Assembly (NCBI GenBank): GCA_937868455.1
Contig: CALMMO010000051.1
Span: 1-21,336 of the forward strand
DNA: 21,336 nucleotides
Direction of reading: 5' to 3'
From: an uncultured Marmoricola sp.
GTDB taxonomy: Bacteria > Actinomycetota > Actinomycetes > Propionibacteriales > Nocardioidaceae
How positions within the stretch are numbered: position 1 is the stretch's first letter; each line of letters opens with the position of its first letter. Both the position numbers and the translations under genes were made by a program. Under the pieces are notes generated by a model. It made no database searches. It was not told where the DNA came from and saw only the letters and a list, made by a program, of their open reading frames with translations. Shown piece after piece: positions 7,579 to 14,140 of this stretch.

Positions 7579-7599
7579 CACCGGGTACCCGGTGAAACT
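7574..7599. repeat. 26-bp perfect palindrome
   Basis: Half-site AGTTTCACCGGGT (7574-7586) followed by its exact reverse complement (7587-7599), without spacer. It overlaps the preceding inverted repeat by five bases, and the word GTGAAACTTC occurs in both. It could be an operator for a dimeric repressor controlling the acyl-CoA dehydrogenase, or half of a repeat element; the sequence does not decide. Confidence 0.85.
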
Positions 7600-7627
7600 T
7601 CGCCCCTTGGAAGGGTCAGTGGAAGCC

Positions 7628-8767
7628 ATGCTCGTAGGTCGGCTCGCAGCCAACGAAGACCAAGCCGCTCTTTTGGAGCTGGTGCGCGAAATTGCCGACA
7701 AGGAGTTGAGGCCAGCGGTCGACAAGGCCGAGGCTGCCCATGAATTCCCAGGCCAGGTTTATCGCCTCTTAGGCGAGGCGGGCCTGATGGGGCTCCCCCT
7801 CCCCGAGGAGTACCGCGGCGCAGATCAGCCCTATGAGTCTTACCTTCAGGTGATCGAAGAGGTGGGCGCTGCTTGGGCGAGTGTCGGGGTGGGGATGGCA
7901 GTGCACGCCTTGACGTGCGTCGTACTCAATGACCAAGGCTCGGAGGACCAAAAGCGCCGGTGGCTTCCGCATATGTTGAGCGGTCAGTGGCTGGGTGCCT
8001 ACTGCTTGAGCGAGCCCCAAGCAGGGTCGGATGTGAGTGCGATCAGTACGATGGCGACCCGTGAGGGGGACAGCTACCTCATCAAGGGCGTGAAGCAGTG
8101 GATCAGCAACGGGTCGCACGCGGACTACTACGTGCTGTTCGCTCGGACCAGTTCTGATCGCAGCGGTTTGAGCGCGTTTTTTGTGCCGGCGGAAACCGAG
8201 GGCCTTGCCTTTGGCGCGCCCGAGCAGAAGATGGGCCTGCACAGTGATGTAACGACTCAGGTCATCTTCGACAACGTCCGCGTACCTGCAAGCAGTCGCA
8301 TTGGCGAGGAAGGTGCGGGCATGCGGATCGCCTTGGGTGCACTGGATCGGGGGCGTTTGGGCATCGCCGCAGTTGCAACGGGTATTGCACAGGAGGCACT
8401 GAGCATCGCCACGAAGTGGGCTCAAGAGCGCGCGCAGTTTGGCAAGCCAATCGGGCAGTTTCAGGGACTCGGGTTCATGCTCGCTGACATGTGCGCAGCC
8501 ACCGAGAGTGCGCGGGCGACGTACCTGCATGCAGCTCGTCTCAAGGACGCCAGCGTGCCTTTCTCCAGGCAGGCCAGCGTCGCCAAACTTGTTGCTACCG
8601 ACGCGGCCATGCGGGTCGCAACCGATGCAGTCCAGGTCTTGGGTGGCTATGGCTACACAAGCGAGTACGCCGCCGAGCGACTCTTCCGTGACGCCAAAGT
8701 GACTCAGATCTTCGAGGGCACTAATCAGATCCAGCGATTGGTGATCGCCAAGGACCTCCTCGGCTAG
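7628..8767 (+). CDS. Acyl-CoA dehydrogenase
   Basis: FAD enzyme that introduces the alpha-beta double bond into acyl-CoA (fatty acid or branched-chain degradation), passing electrons to ETF. The 379-residue product is standard for the family. It has the helical N-terminal domain (1-120), the middle beta-domain with the FAD-binding AYCLSEPQAGSD (124-135) and QWISNG (157-162), and the C-terminal helical domain with RAQFGKPIGQFQ (268-279) and QVLGGYGYT (336-344). The catalytic Glu is E363 in IFEGTNQIQR, the position used by short-chain and butyryl-CoA type enzymes. ATG 7628, with GGAAG just upstream, is chosen; a longer reading would begin inside the palindrome at 7533-7578 and gives unrelated residues. 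It stands alone between secreted protein copies 1 and 2. Chain-length specificity is not readable. Confidence 0.93.
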   Translation: MLVGRLAANEDQAALLELVREIADKELRPAVDKAEAAHEFPGQVYRLLGEAGLMGLPLPEEYRGADQPYESYLQVIEEVGAAWASVGVGMAVHALTCVVLNDQGSEDQKRRWLPHMLSGQWLGAYCLSEPQAGSDVSAISTMATREGDSYLIKGVKQWISNGSHADYYVLFARTSSDRSGLSAFFVPAETEGLAFGAPEQKMGLHSDVTTQVIFDNVRVPASSRIGEEGAGMRIALGALDRGRLGIAAVATGIAQEALSIATKWAQERAQFGKPIGQFQGLGFMLADMCAATESARATYLHAARLKDASVPFSRQASVAKLVATDAAMRVATDAVQVLGGYGYTSEYAAERLFRDAKVTQIFEGTNQIQRLVIAKDLLG

Positions 8768-8794
8768 ATAGGCGCAAGCCGAATGGTTGGGCCT

Positions 8795-8909
8795 CCAGAA
8801 TTACCTAAAGTTATTTCCACGGAACATGGCGGTGTGTCAGTTTTCCACCTAGCATCCCAAGTAGTTCAGGGGTGGGCGGTGATCATCGGGGATTACCCGA
8901 GGAGCCCGC
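8795..8909 (+). repeat. Upstream block duplicated with secreted protein copies 2 and 3 (first copy)
   Basis: This leader resembles 9541-9658 along most of its length. Shared words in order are CCAGAATTA, AAAGTT, GTCAGTTT, TAGCATC, GTTCAGGGGTGGGCGGTGA and the RBS GAGGAG (8899-8904 here). TAGCAT (8850-8855) is a candidate -10. The block ends at the start codon. It probably carries the promoter and leader of the gene. Confidence 0.7.
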
Positions 8910-9473
8910 ATGAAGTTCAAATCCACTCTCGTCCTTGCAGCCGCGATCGCACTCATGACTCCCGGCGCCGCGTTCGCAAACACTCACACCACAAGTGACC
9001 CCCTGGGCGACATGTCCTCGGTGGGCTCCCCGGTGCCGACAGCATCCATGGACATCACCGAGTTCAGGACCTCCTACACCTCAACGCGCATCAAGATGCG
9101 CGTTCAGGTTGCCGAGCTCAATGCCAACGAACCGTACCGGGTCATGGTGCTTGCGTTGGCTCCAGACGGGCGTGCGGTAGTGGCCTACGTCATGTTCGAT
9201 GGCTACGTGCAAACGACGTGGATGAGTGAGGCTTACCTCCCTGATGGTCGCATTGCAGCCGGTGACCGACTTGACTGCGGCGATGTGGATTTCGCAGTCA
9301 ATGAGACCAACAAGACGGTGACGATGTGGATGCCCTCGCAATGCCTTGGAACCCCCAGAAAAATCAAGGCTGCCGCTTTGACGCGGGCATCAGTTGAGGG
9401 TGGGGATGTGTCGGATTCGGTGGACTTCTCCTACGACGCACCGCAATTCACCGGCCCCTGGATCAAGCGATAG
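8910..9473 (+). CDS. Small secreted protein of unrecognised family, copy 2
   Basis: 187 residues, no family recognised. It has a Sec signal peptide with a Lys-rich start (MKFKS), a hydrophobic core to about 20 and expected cleavage after AFA (21-23). It shares DPLGD (30-34), MDI..F (47-52), Cys 123 and 145 (22 apart, as in the other two copies), the segment ALTRASVEGGD (156-166) and a GPWIKR end (182-187). The alternating hydrophobic pattern suggests a beta-sandwich; a DOMON- or CBM-like fold is a guess only. The start has GAGGAG 5 nt upstream. Copy 3 follows 185 bp later with the same length and the same upstream block, so the pair arose by tandem duplication. Function is unknown; export and the likely disulfide point to an extracellular role. 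Confidence 0.8.
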   Translation: MKFKSTLVLAAAIALMTPGAAFANTHTTSDPLGDMSSVGSPVPTASMDITEFRTSYTSTRIKMRVQVAELNANEPYRVMVLALAPDGRAVVAYVMFDGYVQTTWMSEAYLPDGRIAAGDRLDCGDVDFAVNETNKTVTMWMPSQCLGTPRKIKAAALTRASVEGGDVSDSVDFSYDAPQFTGPWIKR

Positions 9474-9480
9474 AACCTGC

Positions 9481-9510
9481 GGGATGTCGCCCGTTGGCGG
9501 ACGGCATCCC
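9481..9510 (+). terminator. Hairpin after secreted protein copy 2
   Basis: GGGATGTCG (9481-9489) pairs with CGGCATCCC (9502-9510), 9 pairs including one G-U, with a 12-nt loop. It starts 7 nt after the stop. There is no T-run, so it is a possible but weak terminator. Confidence 0.4.
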
Positions 9511-9540
9511 CAGGTCGGATTGGGCGTTTGGTCTGAAATT

Positions 9541-9658
9541 CCAGAATTAACCAAAGTTCTCCCTTGGGATATGGCGCTGCGTCAGTTTCGCGCTTAGCAT
9601 CGACTTACGTTCAGGGGTGGGCGGTGAACATGGGGGTTAGCACGAGGAGTTTGCCCGC
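9541..9658 (+). repeat. Upstream block duplicated with secreted protein copies 2 and 3 (second copy)
   Basis: Second copy of the block at 8795-8909, with the same words in the same order: CCAGAATTA, AAAGTT, GTCAGTTT, TAGCATC (9595-9601), GTTCAGGGGTGGGCGGTGA and GAGGAG (9644-9649). It ends exactly at the ATA codon that aligns with the ATG of copy 2. Confidence 0.7.
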
Positions 9659-10222
9659 ATAAAAATCAAAGCAATAGTTGTCCTAGCCTCGGTGATGGCG
9701 TTGGCGACACCCGGCGTCGCATTCGCCGACCGCCAGACAACGATTGACCCGGTCGGTGACATGTGGACGATTGGTACTCCGGTGCCAAGTTCCGAAATGG
9801 ACATCATCAAGTTCAAGACGAACTATGACGGTCAGACCATCAAGATGCGCGCGACGTTTGCGCAACTGGAGATGGCTGGAAAGTCTCAGGTTTTGATGGC
9901 GGCACTTGCACCTAATAACCGGGCGCTGGTTGCCGCGATGAATTATGACGGTCTCGAACCAACCTGGGGTCTGCGCGAACTGAGCTTGCCCAATGGGCGC
10001 ATAGCTATCGTCCGACGTGTCGACTGCACCGCAGTTAACGGTCACATCAACCTGGCTCGCCGGACCATCACGATGATCATTTCGGCCGAGTGCTTCGCTC
10101 GACCTTCGCAGATCAAGACGCTGGCGCTTACGCGGGCCACTGTCGAGGGTGGCGACTGGCGCGACGGCGCTGACTACTCAACCGAATCGCCGGTGTTTGC
10201 TGGGCCCTGGATCCACCGCTGA
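9659..10222 (+). CDS. Small secreted protein of unrecognised family, copy 3, with ATA at the start position
   Basis: Read from ATA 9659 the product is 187 residues, the same length as copy 2. The N-terminus (KIKAIVVLASVMALATPG after the first codon) matches the copy 2 signal peptide, and GAGGAG lies 9 nt before the ATA. In-frame upstream there is a TAG at 9638-9640 and no ATG, GTG or TTG between it and the ATA. The next candidates, GTG 9692 and ATG 9695, would delete most of the signal peptide and have no RBS. The body is intact: DPVGD (30-34), Cys 123 and 145, ALTRATVEGGD (156-166), GPWIHR (182-187). Either ATA is used as a rare start, or a G-to-A change has weakened or silenced the gene, or there is a sequence error. 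Family function is unknown. Confidence 0.7.
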   Translation: MKIKAIVVLASVMALATPGVAFADRQTTIDPVGDMWTIGTPVPSSEMDIIKFKTNYDGQTIKMRATFAQLEMAGKSQVLMAALAPNNRALVAAMNYDGLEPTWGLRELSLPNGRIAIVRRVDCTAVNGHINLARRTITMIISAECFARPSQIKTLALTRATVEGGDWRDGADYSTESPVFAGPWIHR

Positions 10223-10237
10223 CTCAAGGCCAGTAAC

Positions 10238-10290
10238 GGCGAAACCCACACGAGCCAGGAGGATCTGGCGGCACTTGTGTGGGTTTCGCC
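10238..10290 (+). terminator. Strong terminator-like hairpin after copy 3
   Basis: GGCGAAACCCACAC (10238-10251) pairs perfectly with GTGTGGGTTTCGCC (10277-10290), 14 bp. The loop holds a small CCAG/CTGG stem. The sequence then runs TCATTCTT. It begins 15 nt after the copy 3 stop and separates it from the sulfatase gene. Confidence 0.75.
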
Positions 10291-10396
10291 TCATTCTTCG
10301 CGTACGACGCCTAGTTGGCCCCTCACCGGTTAGGGATGACTCAGCCTCACCGCGTACCCTGCTACGCCGGAGCCGGATCTGGAGAGGGCGTCGTAC

Positions 10397-12064
10397 ATGC
10401 GTGTGGGGGCAGTGGCACTTGCCTGCGCGATCGGACTAGGTATTGGCGCGACCCTCCAGGTCATGCCAAGCACAGCGCCTTCGGCACCACCTGCCTCACA
10501 GCAGCCGCCCAAGGTCGCCCTCGATGATGCCCCGAACGTACTAGTCATCGAGACCGATGACATGCGCTCGGACGAACTGCGATTCATGCCGAATGTAGAG
10601 AAGTTTATTGCTCGCCGGGGGCTGAACTTTCGAAACTCGTTCGCCCCCAATCCGCTCTGTTGCCCCTCGCGCACGAGCTTCTTGACGGGGGAGTACTCCC
10701 ATAACCACCGGGTGCTATCCCACTTCTCGCCGTACGGCTTCCAAGCCTTCAACGATGCCGACACGTTGGCTACGAGACTGCAGGACGCGGGCTATCGCAC
10801 TGCGTTGATTGGGAAGTACCTCAACGGATACGGCAACCAACACGTCTTTGGCACCAAAGAGCCCTCTCTTAACTATGTGCCGCCTGGCTGGGACCAGTGG
10901 ATGGCTGGTGTCGAGTACCCCTTCCCCAAGGGCTCAACGCTTGCTGGTGGCACCTACAACTACATGTCGATGACCTTGAACGTGAATGGCAATGTCGTCG
11001 GAAATCGAGGTGTGTATTCCTCTGATATGACGGCTCGCCGGACCCGTGCCGTCGTGGATGGGTTTGAGGCCGAGAAGTTGCCCTGGTTCGTTTGGTGGAC
11101 ACCGGTCGCACCACACTTTGGGATGCCGATTGAACCCGATGACCCACGCAACGTGGTTCGGCCCGATGGCCAGGTCAGACCCATGGATACCCCGGCTCGC
11201 CCCGAGTGGGTGAGGGGCAAGTTTGATAAGCAGATCAAGCACGGATTCGGTGTGCGTGCCGACGGAACCACTGAAACCGATATCCAAGACAAGCCTCGAT
11301 TTATGCAAAAGCTTGAGCTCACACCTTCTGAGCTTCGGGCGGTCAGAACCAACTCGCGTCAGCGCGCCGAATCGCTCTATGCCCTCGACAAGCAAATCGG
11401 CGTGACCATTGAGCACCTTAAAAGCATCGGTGCTCTCGATAACACGTACCTCGTCTTCACCTCGGACAACGGCTACTTCCTGGGCGAGCACCGCAAGCGT
11501 GGCGGCAAAATCTTGAGCCACGAGCCGTCGTTGCGAGTCCCACTCCTCATCGCTGGGCCGGGAGTGCCAGTTGGGGAGCGCTTCGACCCGGCGATGACGA
11601 TTGATTTGGCACCAACGATCAGCACGTGGGCCGGTGCAGAGATCCCCCGCTCGTGTGATGGGATGCCGCTTCAGAGCGCGATCAACCACGACTCAGGTTG
11701 GAATAGAGTCGTGCTGACTGAGGGTCTGGTTGAGGCACTGGAGGAGCCCCTTGGGCTGCCATCGTTCCCTAGTGGTTTGAGCATTACTGGAATCCGAGTC
11801 AACCGATGGGCCTATTTCAGGTACGGCAGCGGTGCTGCGGAGATGTACGACCTCAAGGTCGACCCTCTAGAAATGCAGAACCTCTACAAAGATCCGGCCT
11901 ACGCCGACGTACGACGACAGCTCCAAGATGTCTGGACTCGCTATCAGATGTGTCAAGGGCGGGAGTGTCGAATCCCATTGCCTGACGAATTGAGGGCTAC
12001 CCCCGAAGAAGCGCGCGAACTAGTCGATTACCAGGACGCCCGCACCCAGGCCTATTACGAGTAA
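10397..12064 (+). CDS. Exported sulfatase (arylsulfatase / N-acetylglucosamine-6-sulfatase-like)
   Basis: Hydrolyses a sulfate ester; the substrate is unknown. The 555-residue product has an N-terminal signal peptide or anchor (hydrophobic 4-22), then a Pro/Ala/Ser linker to about 42. The sulfatase domain starts NVLVIETDD, with metal ligands D54 and D55. The maturation motif is CCPSR (88-92), in which C88 would become formylglycine. The second metal site FTSDNGY follows, then GEHRKRGGK and a conserved SLRVPLLIAGPG. The C-terminal part has MYDLKVDPLEMQNL, usual for the family. ATG 10397 has GGAGAGG about 10 nt upstream. No formylglycine-generating enzyme gene is in the window, so maturation must come from elsewhere. 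Cys at 10 is too near the start for a convincing lipobox. It follows the strong hairpin after copy 3, so it is probably a separate unit. Confidence 0.92.
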   Translation: MRVGAVALACAIGLGIGATLQVMPSTAPSAPPASQQPPKVALDDAPNVLVIETDDMRSDELRFMPNVEKFIARRGLNFRNSFAPNPLCCPSRTSFLTGEYSHNHRVLSHFSPYGFQAFNDADTLATRLQDAGYRTALIGKYLNGYGNQHVFGTKEPSLNYVPPGWDQWMAGVEYPFPKGSTLAGGTYNYMSMTLNVNGNVVGNRGVYSSDMTARRTRAVVDGFEAEKLPWFVWWTPVAPHFGMPIEPDDPRNVVRPDGQVRPMDTPARPEWVRGKFDKQIKHGFGVRADGTTETDIQDKPRFMQKLELTPSELRAVRTNSRQRAESLYALDKQIGVTIEHLKSIGALDNTYLVFTSDNGYFLGEHRKRGGKILSHEPSLRVPLLIAGPGVPVGERFDPAMTIDLAPTISTWAGAEIPRSCDGMPLQSAINHDSGWNRVVLTEGLVEALEEPLGLPSFPSGLSITGIRVNRWAYFRYGSGAAEMYDLKVDPLEMQNLYKDPAYADVRRQLQDVWTRYQMCQGRECRIPLPDELRATPEEARELVDYQDARTQAYYE

Positions 12065-12109
12065 GTGATGGGAGAAGGCGGCCGAGTCGAACCTCTCCGC
12101 GTGACCCTC

Positions 12110-12115
12110 TAAGAT
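12110..12115 (+). promoter_or_regulatory. -10 box TAAGAT of the tRNA-Thr promoter
   Basis: TAAGAT lies 25 nt before the mature tRNA. A weak -35 (TCGAAC, 12087-12092) stands 17 bp upstream. Transcription would begin near 12122, just at the leader hairpin. Confidence 0.4.
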
Positions 12116-12122
12116 TGCCCAG

Positions 12123-12138
12123 GCGCTCTTTTGAGCGC
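12123..12138 (+). other. Hairpin in the tRNA leader
   Basis: GCGCTC, loop TTTT, GAGCGC: a perfect 6-bp stem ending 2 nt before the tRNA. The GAGCGC word also occurs inside the tRNA at 12162-12167 (D-stem), so the leader arm could pair there instead. Confidence 0.5.
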
Positions 12139-12140
12139 AC

Positions 12141-12213
12141 GCCGGTGTAGCTCAGTAGGTAGAGCGCCTCACTTGTAATGAGGATGTCGCGGGTTCGACT
12201 CCTGTCTCCGGCT
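12141..12213 (+). tRNA. tRNA-Thr (anticodon TGT)
   Basis: A 73-nt cloverleaf reading ACA codons. Acceptor GCCGGTG pairs with CTCCGGC, with a T6-T67 mismatch. The D-arm is GCTC/GAGC, the anticodon stem is CCTCA/TGAGG around loop CTTGTAA (anticodon TGT), the variable loop is ATGTC, and the T-arm is GCGGG/CCTGT around TTCGACT. G1-C72 and C2-G71, and G35 U36 in the anticodon, fit threonine identity. The 3' CCA is not encoded (CTCT follows), as is common in this phylum. It sits between the sulfatase and the kinase operon, with its own leader and a hairpin after it. Confidence 0.93.
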
Positions 12214-12228
12214 CTCTAGGTTTGATGC

Positions 12229-12247
12229 CGGCCCAAATTTTGGGCCG
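12229..12247 (+). terminator. Hairpin after tRNA-Thr
   Basis: CGGCCCAA (12229-12236) pairs with TTGGGCCG (12240-12247) over a 3-nt loop. It follows the tRNA by 15 nt. No long T-run follows. Confidence 0.55.
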
Positions 12248-12278
12248 AATGGCTGATCCGAACACCTCACTAGCGGCA

Positions 12279-12284
12279 TAGGCT
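12279..12284 (+). promoter_or_regulatory. -10 box TAGGCT, leaderless start of the histidine kinase gene
   Basis: TAGGCT is 7 nt before GTG 12292, and no Shine-Dalgarno sequence lies between them. This fits a leaderless transcript. The -35 is not evident. Confidence 0.4.
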
Positions 12285-12291
12285 CACGATC

Positions 12292-13413
12292 GTGAAAAGG
12301 TGGCTAGGACTCGGGGTCGTCGTACTCCCTGCAATCGGTGGGGTGCTCGAAGAGAGCTTCTTGGGTCTGCCGAGTTGGTGGATCGACACGGCGCTTACCG
12401 TGTTCTTAGGCCTCATCGTCGTTGAAACCCACCGCCGACCTCCCGGTGCCATGCCGAACTCACAGATTTGGCTGCGCTGGGCCGTGGCCATGACTGGCTA
12501 CCTTGGTGTGGGGCTTGTAGTCGCGTTGAAGCCAATCGGCGACGGCTGGCTCACAGGTGCCAGTTGGGTCTTGGGACTGCTGGGCGGCGAGCTAGTGGCT
12601 CGTTTGCGCGTCGATTCCTCGCCTTGGTTGAAGTGGGCGATCAACCTGATGAGTGCCACCGTTGCCCTCTCACCGCTCGTCATCGAGTTACCTCAGCCGA
12701 TCTTCTATTTGCCGCTTTACACCGCGATGGCTGTGGCAGCCCAACTCGTCGGAAGACTGGTCTCTGAGCAATGGAGGGCGCTGGTGCGCACTGAGGTTGA
12801 GGTTCGCGAAGCCGAACGCCGAGCGATGGCCGCTGAGTTGCACGACGTGATCGCCCACGAGGTCACCGGCGTCGTCGTACTCACTCAAGCGTTGCGGATG
12901 TCAGCGCGACCCGAACAAGCTGAGGCATTGGCGCGCATCGAGACCGCCGGGCAACGCGCGCTGGGTGAGATCCGCGCCCTCGTGTCAACCCTGCACACCG
13001 ATGAGAGCGCCACGACCGCACCTGCAATGGGGACCGCTGAGGAAATCGAAGAGGTGGTGGAGGCGTTCGGGTTTACGACCGTCGCGAACCTCACCTACAG
13101 CATCGACGCGGACGGAATTGACGCCTCCCGCGGAGTCACAACCCGGCGCATCGTGAGCGAGGCGCTGACCAACATCCGCAGGCACGCCGGCAACGCAAAG
13201 AACGTCGAGGTGCATGTTGGCTTCGAAGGTACCGACTTGGTGATCGTGATTAGCGACGACGCCACCGGAGGTGGATTAGGCATCGGCACCGGGCTGGGCC
13301 TAGCCAGCATGAGGCAGCGGGCAGAATTGATCGGGGGGACACTCAGTGCTGGTCCCCGCGAAGGAGGCGGTTGGAGAGTGCGAGCTGTGTTGCCCAAGGG
13401 AGGTCGGACATGA
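12292..13413 (+). CDS. Sensor histidine kinase, DesK/NarL type (HisKA_3)
   Basis: Senses an unknown signal and phosphorylates the neighbouring regulator. The 373-residue protein has an N-terminal membrane domain with about five to six hydrophobic segments between 5 and 157 and no large outside loop, so the signal may be membrane-borne. The dimerisation and phosphoacceptor domain has H184 in ELHDVIAHEVTG. The ATPase domain has the N-box EALTNIRRHAG (N294), a short G1-like SDDATGGG (321-328) and the G2 box GLGLASMRQRAE (334-345). The GTG start at 12292 is supported by a -10 box 7 nt upstream. It overlaps the response regulator by 4 nt (ATGA), so the pair is translationally coupled. The stimulus and target genes cannot be read from sequence. 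Confidence 0.93.
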   Translation: MKRWLGLGVVVLPAIGGVLEESFLGLPSWWIDTALTVFLGLIVVETHRRPPGAMPNSQIWLRWAVAMTGYLGVGLVVALKPIGDGWLTGASWVLGLLGGELVARLRVDSSPWLKWAINLMSATVALSPLVIELPQPIFYLPLYTAMAVAAQLVGRLVSEQWRALVRTEVEVREAERRAMAAELHDVIAHEVTGVVVLTQALRMSARPEQAEALARIETAGQRALGEIRALVSTLHTDESATTAPAMGTAEEIEEVVEAFGFTTVANLTYSIDADGIDASRGVTTRRIVSEALTNIRRHAGNAKNVEVHVGFEGTDLVIVISDDATGGGLGIGTGLGLASMRQRAELIGGTLSAGPREGGGWRVRAVLPKGGRT

Positions 13414-14036
13414 CGATCCGCGTGTTGCTCGCCGACGACCAAGAAATGGTGCGCATGGGTTTTGCGATGATCTGTGGCGCCGAACCCGACATCGAGGTCG
13501 TCGCCCAGTGCGGCGACGGCGCCGCTGCCATTGCCGCGATCCGTGAACTTCGCCCCGACGTCTCCCTGCTCGACATCCGGATGCCGCGCCTCGATGGTCT
13601 TGAGGTGGCCAAACTGGCCGCCGGGTTGACCAAGGTGGTGATCGTGACGACGTTTCCCGACGACGAGTACGTCGACCGCGCACTCGACTTGGGTGCGTCC
13701 GGGTTCTTGCTCAAAGACTCCGGCCCCGCCCTCCTCATCGCCGCGGTGAGGGCCGCCGCCTCGGGCGACTCATTGATCAGCCCTGAGTTGACAGTGTCGT
13801 TGCTCGAACGTCGCGGACGAGCCAGTGCTGCTGACCCTCTCGTCGATGCCTTGACGCCACGCGAACTTGAGGTGGCTCAGTTGGTCGCACAGGGGCTCAC
13901 CAACAACGAAATCGCCGACCAATTGTTCTTGTCGCTGAGCACCGTTAAGACCCACCTCGCCAACATCTCCACACGCTGGGAGGCCCGCAACCGCGTTGAG
14001 GTTGCCGCGCGGGTGTGGCGATCTGGGCGGGCGTGA
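13410..14036 (+). CDS. Response regulator, NarL/LuxR type
   Basis: Transcription factor paired with the kinase at 12292. The 208-residue protein has a receiver domain (3-118) with acidic D9 and D10, phosphoacceptor D55 (LLDIRMPRLDG), T80 or T81, and K102. A LuxR-type helix-turn-helix follows (about 145-204), with LTPRELEVAQLVAQGLTNNE and the recognition part STVKTHLANI (177-186). ATG 13410 overlaps the kinase stop and has GGGAGG about 6 nt upstream; a longer start inside the kinase would add unrelated residues. The two-hairpin repeat (copy B) begins directly at its stop codon. No target site could be identified. A Trp after the recognition helix (STRWEARNR) replaces the usual Lys-Leu at that point, a minor oddity. 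Confidence 0.94.
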   Translation: MTIRVLLADDQEMVRMGFAMICGAEPDIEVVAQCGDGAAAIAAIRELRPDVSLLDIRMPRLDGLEVAKLAAGLTKVVIVTTFPDDEYVDRALDLGASGFLLKDSGPALLIAAVRAAASGDSLISPELTVSLLERRGRASAADPLVDALTPRELEVAQLVAQGLTNNEIADQLFLSLSTVKTHLANISTRWEARNRVEVAARVWRSGRA

Positions 14037-14111
14037 AAAGTCACAAGTAAACCTGTGACTTTGGCGCCTTGCGGGGAGGATCTCCCCCGCAAAGCGCCAA
14101 ACATCCCGGTG
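14036..14111. repeat. Two-hairpin palindromic repeat, copy B
   Basis: Second copy of the element at 7365-7440. Hairpin 1 (14037-14045 with 14054-14062) is identical. Hairpin 2 spans 14060-14101. Compared with copy A, the stem pair A-T near its base is G-C here (TTTGAC/GTCAAA against TTTGGC/GCCAAA), a compensatory change. It starts at the last base of the response regulator stop codon. Confidence 0.8.
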
Positions 14112-14140
14112 AAGCGGCGCAATACGACTACCCTTTCGAC

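Larger units (their letters stand above)
7348..7627. other. 280-bp non-coding region rich in palindromes
   Basis: No gene is supported here. From left to right it holds the two-hairpin repeat (7365-7440), a small CCCCT/AGGGG hairpin (7484-7500), a partial direct repeat of CTTCCCATG (7522-7530 and 7542-7550), and the two abutting palindromes 7533-7578 and 7574-7599. The acyl-CoA dehydrogenase start follows 28 nt after the last palindrome. Confidence 0.75.

Noticed and set aside
7550..7627. Earlier start of the acyl-CoA dehydrogenase at GTG 7550
   Set aside because: It begins inside the long palindrome and adds residues unlike the family; ATG 7628 has its own RBS.
10397..10426. Lipoprotein signal (LAC) in the sulfatase
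   Set aside because: The Cys is at residue 10, too close to the start for a lipoprotein signal peptide.
14069..14140. TTG start of malQ at 14069
   Set aside because: This stretch is the two-hairpin repeat being translated by chance; family-like sequence begins at 14141.
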